Assembly (NCBI RefSeq): GCF_001270065.2
Contig: NZ_LFYT02000028.1
Location: 1 to 62,889, forward strand
Length of the DNA stretch: 62,889 bases
Reading direction: 5' to 3'
Source of the DNA: Limnohabitans planktonicus II-D5
Lineage (GTDB): Bacteria > Pseudomonadota > Gammaproteobacteria > Burkholderiales > Burkholderiaceae_C
Below are positions 51,315-61,704 of the stretch, in pieces. The notes beneath the pieces were generated by a model, which ran no database searches, was not told where the DNA came from, and saw nothing but the letters and a program-made list of their open reading frames with translations. Numbering within the stretch: the stretch's first letter is position 1; each line of letters starts with the position of its first letter. The translations under genes were made by a program, and so were the position numbers.

Positions 51315-53933
51315 TCACTGACTATCTGGTCGTTGGAGGGCTGTCTCATGTTTTGTTGCAAATGCCCACTGCAACAAGGTCACATTGACCAAACTCAACA
51401 GCCCTGAACCGATGGCCACCCACAGCGCTTGCGCGGGGGGCGCTTTGAATTGCAGCGGCCCCGCCAGCCAGGGCCAGTAAATGGCCACCATCAAAAAGCC
51501 CAATGCCAGGCCCATGACGGCATAAGCGGTGGGGTTGGGCACGCGCAAGCTGGCCCAAAATGCGCCGCCTTGGGCTCGGTTGCTCAGGATCAGGGCAGCA
51601 TTGCCGACCACCAAGGTGACGAAGACCATGGCGCGGGTTTGCGCGGGATCAAGTGGTGACCATCCCAGTTGGGCTACCCCGTCAGAGGCCCAGGCGCCCA
51701 GCCCTTTTTGGGCCAAAAAATACGTTAAGGCCACGCTGGCCAGCACGCACAGGCCTTGCCCCATCGCCAGGGCAATGGCGCTGGCACCAAACAAGGGGGC
51801 TGTGGTGTCGCGTGGCGGGCGTTGCATCACTTGGGCATCGGCTGGTTCGTTTTCAAAGGCGATGGAGCAGGCCGGATCAATCACCATTTCCATCAGCGCC
51901 ACATGCAGCGGCAGCATCATGGGGGGCCAACCCATGAGCATGGGCACAAGCGCAATGCCTGCAATCGGGATGTGGATGGCGAAGATGTAGTGCATGGACT
52001 TTTGCAGATTGCCAAAGATGCGCCGACCCACCCGGATGCCGCGCACGATGGAGGCAAAGTTGTCGTCCACCAGCACCAGGTCGGCGGCTTCGCGGGCCAC
52101 GTCGGTGCCGCGCGCGCCCATGGCAACGCCCACATGGGCGGCTTTAAGGGCGGGGGCGTCGTTCACGCCGTCGCCGGTCATGGCGACCACTTCGCCAGCG
52201 GCTTGCAGGGCCTGCACGATGCGCAGTTTTTGATGGGGCGAGATGCGGGCGCACACCGTCACTTGGGCCAGCCGCGCTTGTAATTGCGGGTCACTCAGGC
52301 TGTCGAGGGTGTCGCCACTCAGGGTCTCGCCTTCAGGCAGTCCCGCCTGGCGGGCAATCACCTGGGCAGTGGCGGGGTAGTCGCCGGTGATCATGATGAC
52401 GCGGATACCGGCCGACTGGCATTCGGCCACGGCCTGGTGAATTTCTGGACGCAAGGGGTCGGTCAAACCGATCAGTCCCAGCCATTCGAAGTGAAAGCCG
52501 TGGACGCTTTCGGGCCAGTCGTTGCCCACAAAGCGGCTTTGCGCTACGGCCAGCACACGCAAGCCTTGTGCGGCCATGCGCTCGACCTGAGCTGACCAGG
52601 TTTTCCGCTCAGCGTCCTGGAGGTGGCACAAAGCCATCATGGCTTCTGGCGCGCCTTTGGCCGACACCGTGCGGTCGGGGCCATCGTTCATTTGCCAGAC
52701 GTGTGACATGGCTTTCAGTTGGGGGCTCAGGGCGTAGGTTTGCACCAGTTCCCAATCGGCGTGCAGGTGGTCGGTAGCGGCCAGATGCTTTTGACCCAGG
52801 GCATGGAAGGCCGCCTCCATAGGGTCAAAGGGCTCGGGGGCGCTGGCCAGAATGGCGTGTTCCACCAGGGGGTAAAAGTCTTCGCTCAATGTGGGGGCGC
52901 CTGCATGCCATGTCAGGAGGCTGGCGTCGGCTGCAGCGTTGTGTGTCTTCACGGCCAGCGCCGTCACGGTCATGCGGTTTTGGGTCAGGGTGCCGGTTTT
53001 GTCGGTGCACAGCACGCTGATGGCGCCCAGGGTTTCGATGGCTTGGATGCGCCGCGTCAGCACGCCAGTTCGGGTCAGCCGGTGTGCGCCCATGGCCGGA
53101 AAGATGGTGAGCACCACGGCATATTCTTCGGGCAGTGTGGCCATGGCCAGCGCAATGCCGGACAGAACGGCGGGTATCCACTGACCCGTGCGCCAGCCCA
53201 GCGTGAGCACCATGACCAGGCACAAGACCAAGACGATGCTGGCCAGAACTTTGACCAGGCTTGCGGTTTGTTGTTGCAGGGGGGTGGTGTCGACCATGAG
53301 CTGGTTCAGGCTCTGGCCAATTTGGCCGACCTGGCTGCGTTGGCCGGTGGCAGTCACACGAGCCACGCCCTGTCCTCGCACGATGAAGGTGCCCGCTTGC
53401 ACGGTGTTTTGGCTGTTGGCAGGCGTGTCGCTGGTGTGGGCTTGCTTGCTCACGGGCACGGATTCGCCCGTGAGCATGGATTCGTCGATTTGCAGGTTGT
53501 TGGCGCTCAGCAGTTGGCCGTCCGCTGCGACGCGATCGCCTTCGGAGATCAGCAGCCAGTCCCCGACCACCACCTCGCGTGCGGGGATTTTGAGGGTCTG
53601 GCCTGAGCGCACCACCTGGGCATTGGCTTGGGTCAACTGGCGCAAGGCCTGGATGGATTTTTCGGATTTGCCTTCCTGGTAGAAGGTCAGTACCAGCACT
53701 GCCAGCACAAATACGCTCAGTGTCAGGCCTTCGGTCAGATCGCCCAGCACGATGTAGAGGAGGGCGGCAGTGACCAGCAGTGCAAACATGGGCTGGCGCA
53801 GCATGTCGATCAAACGACGCCAGATCGGTCGCACCTTGGCTTGCTCGATGTCGTTGGGGCCGTCTTGCAGCAGCTTTTGTGCGGCTTGCGCTGTCGTCAG
53901 CCCGTCAAGAGTGTTAATGTGGTTTGCTGTCAT
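51315..53933 (-). CDS. cation-translocating P-type ATPase
   Basis: 872 residues from ATG 53933 (MTANHINTLDGLTTAQAAQ); upstream Met at 53990 and 54026 are alternatives. P-type ATPase of the P2-like bacterial group: phosphorylation site CTDKTGTLTQNRMTV (D311), TGES loop LTGESVPVSK, hinge MTGDGVNDAPALKAAHVGVAMG, and about ten membrane segments. TM4 has LPEEY instead of the PEGL of Ca2+-ATPases, and TM6 VIDPACSIAFENEP, as in a bacterial subgroup of unsettled ion specificity. Calcium or another divalent cation is possible. Confidence 0.9.
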   Translation of the reverse strand: MTANHINTLDGLTTAQAAQKLLQDGPNDIEQAKVRPIWRRLIDMLRQPMFALLVTAALLYIVLGDLTEGLTLSVFVLAVLVLTFYQEGKSEKSIQALRQLTQANAQVVRSGQTLKIPAREVVVGDWLLISEGDRVAADGQLLSANNLQIDESMLTGESVPVSKQAHTSDTPANSQNTVQAGTFIVRGQGVARVTATGQRSQVGQIGQSLNQLMVDTTPLQQQTASLVKVLASIVLVLCLVMVLTLGWRTGQWIPAVLSGIALAMATLPEEYAVVLTIFPAMGAHRLTRTGVLTRRIQAIETLGAISVLCTDKTGTLTQNRMTVTALAVKTHNAAADASLLTWHAGAPTLSEDFYPLVEHAILASAPEPFDPMEAAFHALGQKHLAATDHLHADWELVQTYALSPQLKAMSHVWQMNDGPDRTVSAKGAPEAMMALCHLQDAERKTWSAQVERMAAQGLRVLAVAQSRFVGNDWPESVHGFHFEWLGLIGLTDPLRPEIHQAVAECQSAGIRVIMITGDYPATAQVIARQAGLPEGETLSGDTLDSLSDPQLQARLAQVTVCARISPHQKLRIVQALQAAGEVVAMTGDGVNDAPALKAAHVGVAMGARGTDVAREAADLVLVDDNFASIVRGIRVGRRIFGNLQKSMHYIFAIHIPIAGIALVPMLMGWPPMMLPLHVALMEMVIDPACSIAFENEPADAQVMQRPPRDTTAPLFGASAIALAMGQGLCVLASVALTYFLAQKGLGAWASDGVAQLGWSPLDPAQTRAMVFVTLVVGNAALILSNRAQGGAFWASLRVPNPTAYAVMGLALGFLMVAIYWPWLAGPLQFKAPPAQALWVAIGSGLLSLVNVTLLQWAFATKHETALQRPDSQ

Positions 53934-54049
53934 GGTGTGCTGTTTGAGCACTGTGCCTGGTTTTTCGGGGGTGGATTTGACGCATGTCATGTCCAGCCCA
54001 ATGTCTGTCGCTGCAGCTGCGAGCACCCTGTGGCTGTCAAAGGACGATC

Positions 54050-55162
54050 ATGAATACCAAGATTCAAGAATTTCTGGAGCGCATCCACCAGCTGGAGATG
54101 CAGATTGAGGATGAGTTCGCGCAGCGCAGGCAGCAGCTGCAGGTGGACTTTGAGAAGCGCAAGGTGAAGTTTGAAAAAGAAGTCGTGGCGCAGCAGCGGC
54201 GTTTCAAGCAGGGTGTGCTGCGCTACATCCTGACGGCGGACTGGCGACATCTGTTGAGCGTGCCCTTCATCTACCCGGTGCTTTTGCCCATGTTGGTGCT
54301 AGATGCGTTCATCACCCTGTACCAGTGGGTGTGCTTTCCGATGTACGGGATGGCGCGTGTCAAGCGCTCAGACTATTTTGTCTTTGACCGCACGCATCTG
54401 GCCTACTTGAACGTTCTGGAGAAGATCAATTGTGCGTACTGCTCGTATGGCAACGGTTTGATGGCCTATGGCCGCGAGGTGGTGGGTTTGACCGAGCAGT
54501 ACTGGTGTCCGATCAAGCATGCCCGCCGGGTTTTGCATGCCCATCCTTACTACCATGGCTTTGTGGATTACGGCGATGCGGCCCATTACCGTGAACAGTT
54601 GGCGCAATTGCGGCAACAGCTTCAGGCCATGTCTTCGGGGCAGGATCAGGGACCGCTGTCACAGCCTGGACAGCCCGAGCCACCCAGCCTGTCTACAGTC
54701 GAAGGCATGAAAACTTTCAATACTTTGGCCGATTTGGCCGCTTGTGTCGGCCAGGATGTCGCGGCTTCTGAATGGATCGAGATCACGCAGGAGCAGGTCA
54801 ATCAGTTTGCACAGGCAACGGGTGACCACCAGTGGATTCATGTCGATGTCGAGCGGGCCAAACAAGGCCCGTTTGGTGCGCCGATTGCCCATGGCTTTTT
54901 GACCTTGTCGCTGCTGTCCCAGTTTTTTGACAAGACCATCGTGGTGACCGAGGCGCGCATGGGGGTCAATTACGGCCTGAACAAGGTGCGTTTCATGGCC
55001 CCAGTGCCAGTGGGTAGCCGCTTGCGGGCACATTTGCATTTGCATTCGGCCACGCCTTTGGAGGGCAATGGCCTGCAGCTGCAGTGGAATGTCTCGATCC
55101 AGCGAGAGGGCAGTGACAAGCCCGTTTGCGTGGCCGAATCCCTGGTGCGCCTTTACGCCTGA
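54050..55162 (+). CDS. coiled-coil/membrane protein fused to a MaoC-like dehydratase
   Basis: 370 residues, ATG 54050 after AGGA. Residues 1-50 are a charged coiled coil ([30 protein letters not shown]); 65-100 hold one or two hydrophobic segments ([26 protein letters not shown]); 100-190 form a Cys/Tyr-rich domain ([20 protein letters not shown]) that occurs alone in other proteobacteria. After a Gln/Pro linker, about 215-370 is a MaoC hot-dog domain: [22 protein letters not shown] and [20 protein letters not shown] with the catalytic Asp and His. The reading frame is continuous, so this is a fusion. Confidence 0.85.
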   Translation: MNTKIQEFLERIHQLEMQIEDEFAQRRQQLQVDFEKRKVKFEKEVVAQQRRFKQGVLRYILTADWRHLLSVPFIYPVLLPMLVLDAFITLYQWVCFPMYGMARVKRSDYFVFDRTHLAYLNVLEKINCAYCSYGNGLMAYGREVVGLTEQYWCPIKHARRVLHAHPYYHGFVDYGDAAHYREQLAQLRQQLQAMSSGQDQGPLSQPGQPEPPSLSTVEGMKTFNTLADLAACVGQDVAASEWIEITQEQVNQFAQATGDHQWIHVDVERAKQGPFGAPIAHGFLTLSLLSQFFDKTIVVTEARMGVNYGLNKVRFMAPVPVGSRLRAHLHLHSATPLEGNGLQLQWNVSIQREGSDKPVCVAESLVRLYA

Positions 55163-55647
55163 TGGCTGGATGGGGCCAAACTGGCCTCGCCAAAACCGTT
55201 TTGCCGCCAGGCTTCAAAGACGGTCACGGCCACGGCGTTGGACAGGTTGAGGCTGCGCTGACCTTCGCGCATGGGCAGTTTGATGCGCTGGTTCAGCGGA
55301 AATTGTTCGCGCAGTTCTGGAGCCAAGCCCCGGGTTTCGGCGCCAAAGATCAGCCAATCTCCAGGCTCAAAGGCCACGGTGTGAGCCGCTTTGCTGCCCT
55401 TGGTGGTCAGTGCAAACATCCGGTCTGCGGCGGGGCGTTCGCTGTCCAGAAAGGCGGGCCAGTCGGCATGGCGACGCAAGGCGGCGTATTCGTGGTAATC
55501 GAGTCCGGCGCGTCGCATGTGCTTGTCGTCCATGGAAAAACCCAGCGGTTCGATCAAATGCAGTGTGCAGCCGGTGTTCGCCGCCAGGCGGATGACGTTG
55601 CCCGTGTTGGGGGGGATTTCGGGTTCGACGAGGACGATATGGAACAT
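55153..55647 (-). CDS. trmL: tRNA (cytidine(34)-2'-O)-methyltransferase
   Basis: 164-residue SPOUT methyltransferase that 2'-O-methylates the wobble base of tRNA-Leu. [26 protein letters not shown] at the N-terminus and the knot region FGAETRGL and [23 protein letters not shown] are typical. The stop codons of trmL and the convergent MaoC-fusion gene overlap by 10 bp. Downstream of comF on the same strand. Confidence 0.95.
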   Translation of the reverse strand: MFHIVLVEPEIPPNTGNVIRLAANTGCTLHLIEPLGFSMDDKHMRRAGLDYHEYAALRRHADWPAFLDSERPAADRMFALTTKGSKAAHTVAFEPGDWLIFGAETRGLAPELREQFPLNQRIKLPMREGQRSLNLSNAVAVTVFEAWRQNGFGEASLAPSSHQA

Positions 55648-55703
55648 GGCCCGTATTGTGCCTTGGGGTCTGAGGGGGCGAGGCCCGAGAGTTAGGCGGA
55701 GCT

Positions 55704-56453
55704 TCAGCCTTCGCTGTCAGCTTCGGTGCGGGCCAGCACAATGGCGCTGACGTGGGTGGCACCCCCTTGCCGCAGCACCCGCGCCGCGGTGTACAGCGAG
55801 GCCCCGCTGGTCATCACGTCATCGATCAAAACCACCCGTTTGCCACGGATGTCATGGGCTCGCAAAGGTTCGATTGCAAAAGCGCCTTGCAGGTTACTCA
55901 GACGCTCTGCTCTGGGCAAGCTGCGCTGGGCCGGCGTGTTGCGGGTGCGCAGCAGCAAGTGGGCATCGGTTTTTTCGGGGCAGAGTTTGTTCGCCAGCAG
56001 CAAGGCTTGGTTGTAGCCCCGCTCTGCGAGCCGTTGGGCAGATAAGGGTACAGGAAGCACCCAGTCAGCAGCCTCCAGCGTGTCCTCTACCCATGGGGCG
56101 CTCATCATCAGGGTAGCCAACGGTCCAGCCCAGCCCGGTTGCTGGTGAAATTTGAGATGGGCAATCAAATCGCGCCATGGCCAGGCATAGGAAGTGGCGC
56201 AAAGGCAGGCATCCAATGGAGGGGGCGACTTCAGGCACGCGCCGCACATGTCGACCATCTGCGTGGGCATGGGCAATGCACAAGTTCTGCAGCGATGAAG
56301 TGGTGGGGCAAAACGACTGATGCAGGTGTCACACAAAGGGGCATGCGGCCAACTGCGGCACACCGCGCAGCGGCTCGGTAACCAGGCCCAGGCACTGTCT
56401 GGCCTGCGCAAGGCCAACAATGGGTTTTCTCCTTTGAATAACTTGGACCACAT
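55704..56453 (-). CDS. comF: ComF family protein (phosphoribosyltransferase-like)
   Basis: 249 residues. N-terminal zinc-type Cys cluster ([29 protein letters not shown]) and C-terminal PRTase domain with [21 protein letters not shown]. Linked to DNA uptake and competence in other bacteria; enzymatic substrate not known. Divergent from the BioC-like gene (101 bp) and followed by trmL after 56 bp. Confidence 0.9.
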   Translation of the reverse strand: MWSKLFKGENPLLALRRPDSAWAWLPSRCAVCRSWPHAPLCDTCISRFAPPLHRCRTCALPMPTQMVDMCGACLKSPPPLDACLCATSYAWPWRDLIAHLKFHQQPGWAGPLATLMMSAPWVEDTLEAADWVLPVPLSAQRLAERGYNQALLLANKLCPEKTDAHLLLRTRNTPAQRSLPRAERLSNLQGAFAIEPLRAHDIRGKRVVLIDDVMTSGASLYTAARVLRQGGATHVSAIVLARTEADSEG

Positions 56454-56554
56454 GAAATCAATATACTGCCGCCACCCCCTGACGACAAGCCTGCTTCAAT
56501 CTACCCAGTGCGTGAGCAGCGTGTTGTATTTTCAAAGCTTTTGACCCTTTGGCC

Positions 56555-57472
56555 ATGTCTGTATCTGATCGCCCCCCTTCACTTGATCCTGTTGCCGCGG
56601 CCCGTTGGGCGGCATTCCCTGATCCGGTGATGGCATCGCCTTGGCTGCACGAGGAGGTGGCTGCACGCATGCAAGAGCGGCTTGATTTCATCAAGTTGAC
56701 GCCTGCGCAATGGGTTCATTGGGAACCCTTGCGTGGTGGTATGAAGGCCCATAAGGACTTGCAGCAGCGGTATCCCAACGCGAAAGACTTGATCCAATGC
56801 GAACATCCTGCTCAGGCGCGCGCAGTTAAAAAGTCACTGCTAAGGCCTTGGTGGCATCCCTTGCGCTGGTGGGGATCACAGGCTCAGGTGGGCTTGCCGC
56901 CGGACGGACAATCCCAGATGTTGTGGGCCAACATGCATTTACACACCTGCGCTCACCCCCAAAAACTGATCGAAGTTTGGTATCGAACACTCGCAGTAGA
57001 CGGATTTTTGATGTTTTCATGTTTGGGTCCAGACACTTTGCGGGAATTGCGCGATGCCTATGCCCAACGAGGCTGGCACGCGCCAGCGCAGGAGTTCACA
57101 GACATGCACGATTGGGGAGACATGTTGGTGCAAACGGGTTTTTCAGAGCCTGTGATGGACATGGAGCGAATAACCCTGACCTTTGAAACGCCCGAGAAAT
57201 TGCTGGCAGAGTTGCGTGGCTTGGGGCGCAACTTGAGTGTGAAGCGCTTTGAGGGCTTGCGCGGCCGCCTTTGGTATCAGCAGCTTTCAGAGGTTTTGAT
57301 GACTTTGGCCAAGCCTGAGACGGGTGGGCGTTTGTCATTGACTTTCGAGATCGTCTATGGTCATGCCATCAAGCCGCCAATTCGCATGAAGGTCACACCG
57401 CATACGGAAATTGGTTTGGGTCAAATGCGTCAAATGCTGCGTGGTCAGTCGCATATCTCCGACAAAGTTTGA
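56555..57472 (+). CDS. BioC-like methyltransferase (malonyl-ACP methyltransferase family)
   Basis: 305 residues from ATG 56555. N-terminus like BioC (DPVAAARWAAFPDPVMASPWLHEEVAARMQERLDFIKLTPAQW). The glycine-rich SAM loop normally following is poor: the region reads VHWEPLRGGMKAHKDLQQRYP, so binding of SAM is not certain. Later segments (LWANMHLHTCAHPQKLIEVWYRTLAVDGFLMFSCLGPDTLRELRDAY) fit the family. It may be a BioC paralogue with weakened catalysis, or the real biotin enzyme. No bio genes nearby. Confidence 0.75.
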   Translation: MSVSDRPPSLDPVAAARWAAFPDPVMASPWLHEEVAARMQERLDFIKLTPAQWVHWEPLRGGMKAHKDLQQRYPNAKDLIQCEHPAQARAVKKSLLRPWWHPLRWWGSQAQVGLPPDGQSQMLWANMHLHTCAHPQKLIEVWYRTLAVDGFLMFSCLGPDTLRELRDAYAQRGWHAPAQEFTDMHDWGDMLVQTGFSEPVMDMERITLTFETPEKLLAELRGLGRNLSVKRFEGLRGRLWYQQLSEVLMTLAKPETGGRLSLTFEIVYGHAIKPPIRMKVTPHTEIGLGQMRQMLRGQSHISDKV

Positions 57473-57503
57473 GATGAATCAAAACCCCTTCGTAACTCAG
57501 GTA

Positions 57504-57574
57504 AAATCCGGCCGGATTTGGCCTCAGAGTATGCTGAAAAGCCCGTTAGCTTAGTGAAAGTTGACACGTGTCAA
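57504..57574 (+). promoter_or_regulatory. two perfect palindromes before DUF2244 and the cox genes
   Basis: AAATCCGGCCGGATTT (57504-57519, 16 bp) and TTGACACGTGTCAA (57561-57574, 14 bp) are both perfect inverted repeats. The second overlaps the GTG start of the DUF2244 gene (57568). They could be operators or, for the second, a site blocking initiation. Function inferred. Confidence 0.5.
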
Positions 57575-58044
57575 ATACCATCTACCAGTTCGCACAAGAG
57601 TCTGGATCCGTTATTCAATGGCAGCTTCGGCGCAATTGCTCGATAACCCCATCCCAGTTGGCGTGGTTGTATCTTTCGCTGTGCTTGGTCTCTTTGGGTA
57701 TCGGAGGATTTTTCTGGTTTCAGGGTGCTACTTTGGTATTGGTTTTTGCGGGGTTTGAAGTTGTAGTTGTGGGTGTAGCATTTTTGGTCTACGCCAGACA
57801 TGCAACCGACGGTGAGTGGATTTCACTGCATGGCTCAAAGCTTGTGGTGGAAAGAGAGTTCGCCGGACGCATGGAGCGAGCAGAATTTGTTCGTCAATGG
57901 GTGCGAGTCGAGCCTAAATCTGGCGACCACAGTCTGATTGAGTTATCAGGCCAGGGGCGTTCAATGGAGGTGGGGCGTTTTGTACGCCCCGAAATGCGCC
58001 AATTGTTGGCGCGAGAAATCAGAAAGGCATTGCGCTCCGCGTGA
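57568..58044 (+). CDS. DUF2244 domain-containing membrane protein
   Basis: 158 residues from GTG 57568. N-terminal WQLRRNCSITPSQL, two membrane segments (WLYLSLCLVSLGIGGFFWF and ATLVLVFAGFEVVVVGVAFLVYA), then a beta-rich cytoplasmic domain ending VGRFVRPEMRQLLAREIRKAL. DUF2244 genes regularly precede cytochrome oxidase genes in Burkholderiales and Alphaproteobacteria, suggesting a role in oxidase assembly; not proven. 77 bp before coxB. Confidence 0.88.
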   Translation: MSNTIYQFAQESGSVIQWQLRRNCSITPSQLAWLYLSLCLVSLGIGGFFWFQGATLVLVFAGFEVVVVGVAFLVYARHATDGEWISLHGSKLVVEREFAGRMERAEFVRQWVRVEPKSGDHSLIELSGQGRSMEVGRFVRPEMRQLLAREIRKALRSA

Positions 58045-58121
58045 TGCTTAGGGGTAAACGGGGCTTGGCCCGGTTTGCCTGAGGTGTGAGTTCAACAGAG
58101 TCTTGGAAGTTAGTGAGAACC

Positions 58122-59294
58122 ATGAAGAATATTTCCAATCAATTGGCTTCGCAGTTGTCCCGTGCGGGCATTTTTGCGGGTGCCTGGATGGCCACTGCAG
58201 CCTATGCGGTCAATGATTTGCCGGGCGGCCCTGCTGTCAATCAGCTGAATTTGCATCCGCCAGTGACCAAGATCGCCGTAGAGCAGCAATGGCTGCACTG
58301 GTTCATGCTGATCATTTGCACGGTCATTTTCATTGCCGTGTTTGCGGTCATGTTCTACTCCATCTGGAAGCACCGCAAATCGGTCGGCCACAAGCCCGCC
58401 ACCTTCACTGAATCCATCACGGTGGAAGTGATTTGGACGGCAGTGCCCTTCCTGATCGTGATCTTGATGGCGCTCCCTGCTACCAAGGTGCTGGTGGCCC
58501 AAAAAGACACCACCAATGCCGATCTGACCATCAAGGCCACGGGTTACCAGTGGAAGTGGGGCTACGACTACATCAAGGGTGAGGGCGAAGGCCTGAGCTA
58601 CATTTCCACTTTGGATTCCGGCCAGCGTGCCATGTCCGATGCAGGCAAGCCGGAAGGCGACAACTACCTGCTCAAAGTGGACAACCCCTTGGTGGTTCCT
58701 GTGGGTCAAAAAGTGCGCGTGATCACCACCGCCAACGATGTGATCCACGCTTTTGCGGTGCCCGCTTTCGGCATCAAACAAGACGCGATCCCAGGTTTCG
58801 TGCGCGACACCTGGTTCCGTGCTGAAAAAACCGGTGACTTTTACGGCCAGTGCCAAGAGCTCTGCGGCAAAGAGCATGCTTACATGCCCATCCACGTGAA
58901 AGTGCTTTCCGCAGAAGACTATGCCGCTTGGGTTCAGGTCGAGAAGAAAAAGCAAGCAGCCAAAGCCGATGATCCGGCCAAAGTCTGGGCTTTGGACGAT
59001 TTGTCCAAGCGTGGTGAAAAGGTTTACGCTGCCAACTGTGCAGCCTGCCACCAAGCCAACGGCAAAGGTGCGGGCGCCATCAAGGCAGTGGACGGCTCTG
59101 CGGTGGTGCTTGATGCCGACAAGTCCAAGCAAATCGCGGTGATGTTGAATGGTCAAAACAACGGTGCCATGCCTGCATGGAAGCAGTTGTCCGACACCGA
59201 AATCGCTGCTGTCATCACGTACACCAAAAACAACTGGTCCAACAAGACCGGGCAAATCGTGCAACCGGCTGAAGTTCTGGCCGCTCGCAAATAA
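58122..59294 (+). CDS. coxB: cytochrome c oxidase subunit II with C-terminal cytochrome c domain
   Basis: 390 residues from ATG 58122. Signal/TM start, two transmembrane helices (about 60-130), then the CuA domain with C244 and C248 ([15 protein letters not shown]). The C-terminal extension carries heme site C306-A-A-C309-H310, so this is a caa3-like subunit II that brings its own electron donor. First structural gene of the oxidase operon (coxB-coxA-small-ctaG-DUF2970-ctaE). Confidence 0.95.
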   Translation: MKNISNQLASQLSRAGIFAGAWMATAAYAVNDLPGGPAVNQLNLHPPVTKIAVEQQWLHWFMLIICTVIFIAVFAVMFYSIWKHRKSVGHKPATFTESITVEVIWTAVPFLIVILMALPATKVLVAQKDTTNADLTIKATGYQWKWGYDYIKGEGEGLSYISTLDSGQRAMSDAGKPEGDNYLLKVDNPLVVPVGQKVRVITTANDVIHAFAVPAFGIKQDAIPGFVRDTWFRAEKTGDFYGQCQELCGKEHAYMPIHVKVLSAEDYAAWVQVEKKKQAAKADDPAKVWALDDLSKRGEKVYAANCAACHQANGKGAGAIKAVDGSAVVLDADKSKQIAVMLNGQNNGAMPAWKQLSDTEIAAVITYTKNNWSNKTGQIVQPAEVLAARK

Positions 59295-59326
59295 GCCGTA
59301 CCGTATACAAATCAAAGGAAATCAAG

Positions 59327-60943
59327 ATGAGTGCCGTTCTAGACCATCACGATCACGCCCATGACGACCACGGTCACGCGCCTGCGGGCTGGCGTCGTTG
59401 GGTGTATGCCACCAACCACAAAGACATTGGTACCCTGTACCTGTTGTTCAGCTTTGCCATGCTCATGATTGGTGGTGTCTTGGCGCTGGGTATCCGCGCT
59501 GAGCTGTTCCAGCCTGGCTTGCAAATTGTGAACCCTGAGTTGTTCAACCAATTCACCACCATGCACGGCATCATCATGGTGTTTGGCGCGATCATGCCGG
59601 CCTTCGTGGGCTTCGCGAACTGGATGCTGCCGCTCCAAATCGGCGCTTCCGACATGGCCTTTGCCCGCATGAACAACTTCAGCTTCTGGCTGATGATTCC
59701 TGCGGCTCTGATGCTGGTCGGTTCATTCTTCATGCCTGGCGGCGCACCTGCAGCTGGTTGGACTTTGTACGCCCCATTGACCCTCCAAATGGGCCCCTCC
59801 ATGGACGCTGGTATTTTTGCCATGCACATCCTGGGTGCCTCGTCCATCATGGGTTCGATCAACATCATCGTGACCATCCTGAACATGCGCGCTCCCGGCA
59901 TGACCTTGATGAAGATGCCCATGTTCGCCTGGACATGGTTGATCACCGCTTATTTGCTGATCGCGGTGATGCCTGTGTTGGCTGGCGCGATCACCATGAC
60001 CCTGACAGACCGCCACTTTGGCACCAGCTTCTTCAACCCCGCTGGTGGTGGTGACCCGGTCATGTACCAGCACATCTTCTGGTTCTTCGGTCACCCTGAG
60101 GTGTACATCATGATCTTGCCGGCCTTCGGCATCATCAGCCAGATCGTGCCTGCCTTCGCCCGCAAGAAGTTGTTCGGTTACGCCTCCATGGTGTACGCCA
60201 CATCGTCCATCGCCATCCTGTCCTTCATCGTGTGGGCGCACCACATGTTCACGACCGGTATGCCGGTCACAGGTCAGTTGTTCTTCATGTACGCCACGAT
60301 GCTGATCGCCGTGCCGACCGCTGTGAAGATCTTCAACTGGATTGCCACCATGTGGCGCGGCTCGATGACCTTTGAAACCCCCATGCTGTTTGCTGTGGGC
60401 TTCATTTTCGTGTTCACCATGGGTGGTTTCACCGGCCTGATTCTGGCCATGGCCCCGATCGACATTCAGTTGCAGGACACCTATTACGTGGTGGCCCACT
60501 TCCACTACGTGCTGGTGGCGGGTTCTCTGTTTGCACTGTTCGCAGGCGTTTACTACTGGATTCCCAAGTGGACCGGTGTGATGTACAGCGAAACACGCGG
60601 CAAGATCCACTTCTGGTGGTCGCTGATTTCCTTCAACATCACCTTCTTCCCGATGCACTTCCTGGGTCTGGCAGGCATGCCCCGTCGCTACGCCGACTAC
60701 CCCATGCAGTTCACCGACTTCAACATGATCGCTTCGGTGGGTGCCTTCTTCTTCGGTTTTGCCCAGGTCTATTTCTTCTTGTTCATCGTCTTGCCTGCCA
60801 TGATGGGCAAAGGCGAGAAGGCGCCTCAGAAGCCTTGGGAAGGTGCTGAAGGCCTCGAGTGGGAAGTGCCTTCGCCTGCCCCATTCCATACCTTTGAAAA
60901 CCCACCCAAGCTGGACGCCACCGCGACCCGCGTAATTGGTTGA
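59327..60943 (+). CDS. coxA: cytochrome c oxidase subunit I
   Basis: 538 residues with 12 hydrophobic segments. Heme-copper oxidase: [13 protein letters not shown]-terminal His-rich stretch, [24 protein letters not shown] with heme-a His, [18 protein letters not shown] with the Cu_B His and cross-linked Tyr, [10 protein letters not shown], and [10 protein letters not shown]. Reduces O2 to water with proton pumping. 32 bp after coxB. Confidence 0.97.
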   Translation: MSAVLDHHDHAHDDHGHAPAGWRRWVYATNHKDIGTLYLLFSFAMLMIGGVLALGIRAELFQPGLQIVNPELFNQFTTMHGIIMVFGAIMPAFVGFANWMLPLQIGASDMAFARMNNFSFWLMIPAALMLVGSFFMPGGAPAAGWTLYAPLTLQMGPSMDAGIFAMHILGASSIMGSINIIVTILNMRAPGMTLMKMPMFAWTWLITAYLLIAVMPVLAGAITMTLTDRHFGTSFFNPAGGGDPVMYQHIFWFFGHPEVYIMILPAFGIISQIVPAFARKKLFGYASMVYATSSIAILSFIVWAHHMFTTGMPVTGQLFFMYATMLIAVPTAVKIFNWIATMWRGSMTFETPMLFAVGFIFVFTMGGFTGLILAMAPIDIQLQDTYYVVAHFHYVLVAGSLFALFAGVYYWIPKWTGVMYSETRGKIHFWWSLISFNITFFPMHFLGLAGMPRRYADYPMQFTDFNMIASVGAFFFGFAQVYFFLFIVLPAMMGKGEKAPQKPWEGAEGLEWEVPSPAPFHTFENPPKLDATATRVIG

Positions 60944-60948
60944 TTGCC

Positions 60949-61065
60949 ATGGCCATGACACCCGAACAAAGAAAAAGCAATGTGCGCCTGGGCCTGATCC
61001 TGGCCTCGGTGGCACTTGCTGTGCTGCTCGGGTTTGTGGCCAAGTTGTTGATCCTCAACCCCTGA
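60949..61065 (+). CDS. cytochrome oxidase small assembly protein (38 residues)
   Basis: MAMTPEQRKSNVRLGLILAS... then one membrane helix (LGLILASVALAVLLGFVAKLLIL) and stop at 61065, 5 bp after coxA and 9 bp before ctaG. Tiny single-helix proteins occupy this position in Burkholderiales and are annotated as a small assembly protein of the oxidase. Below the size usually called as a gene but well placed. Confidence 0.82.
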   Translation: MAMTPEQRKSNVRLGLILASVALAVLLGFVAKLLILNP

Positions 61066-61074
61066 AAGAGCGTG

Positions 61075-61704
61075 ATGAACCTGCGCGGTGAAAACCTGAA
61101 GATGGTGGGCAAACTGGCGGTGGTGACCGCGGGCATGTTCTGCTTCGGTTATGCGCTGGTGCCTATTTACAAGGCGATTTGCGAAATCACAGGCATCAAC
61201 ATCCTGTCAATTTCCGAGACACAGGTCCCGGGCAATGCCAAGGCTGGCAAAGCCGCTGAGGTTTTGCGCAACAGCCAGGTCGATACCACCCGCACCATCA
61301 CCGTCGAGTTCGACGCCAATGTGCGTGGCCCTTGGGAGTTCAAGCCCGAGAGGCGCTCCATGCAGGTGCACCCTGGCGAACTCAGCACTGTGATGTACGA
61401 GTTCCAGAATGTACAAAATCGCCGCATGGCTGCTCAAGCCATTCCCAGCTATGCACCACGCAATGCGGCCAACCATTTCAACAAGCTCGAGTGTTTCTGT
61501 TTCAACCAGTACACCCTGGAGCCCGGCGAGAAAAAATCCTGGCCCGTCGCCTTTGTGATCGACCCTAAGTTGTCCAAAGACGTGACCACCATCACGCTGT
61601 CCTACACCTTCTTTGAGGTGGGCGGCAAGACGCCAGCCGCCCCGACAGCGCCTTTGGCGGCTGTGGTCCAGCCCTTGCCGGTCAAGACAGGTTGGGGATC
61701 ATGA
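61075..61704 (+). CDS. ctaG: cytochrome c oxidase assembly protein CtaG (Cox11)
   Basis: 209 residues from ATG 61075. Single N-terminal membrane helix and a periplasmic copper-binding domain with the CFCF motif in LECFCFNQYTLEPGEKKSWPVAFVIDP. Delivers copper to the Cu_B centre of subunit I. Its stop overlaps the DUF2970 start by 4 nt. Confidence 0.95.
   Translation: MNLRGENLKMVGKLAVVTAGMFCFGYALVPIYKAICEITGINILSISETQVPGNAKAGKAAEVLRNSQVDTTRTITVEFDANVRGPWEFKPERRSMQVHPGELSTVMYEFQNVQNRRMAAQAIPSYAPRNAANHFNKLECFCFNQYTLEPGEKKSWPVAFVIDPKLSKDVTTITLSYTFFEVGGKTPAAPTAPLAAVVQPLPVKTGWGS

Noticed and set aside
59723..61015. 430-codon minus-strand ORF opposite coxA
   Set aside because: His/Asp-rich shadow of the subunit I gene; no family resemblance.
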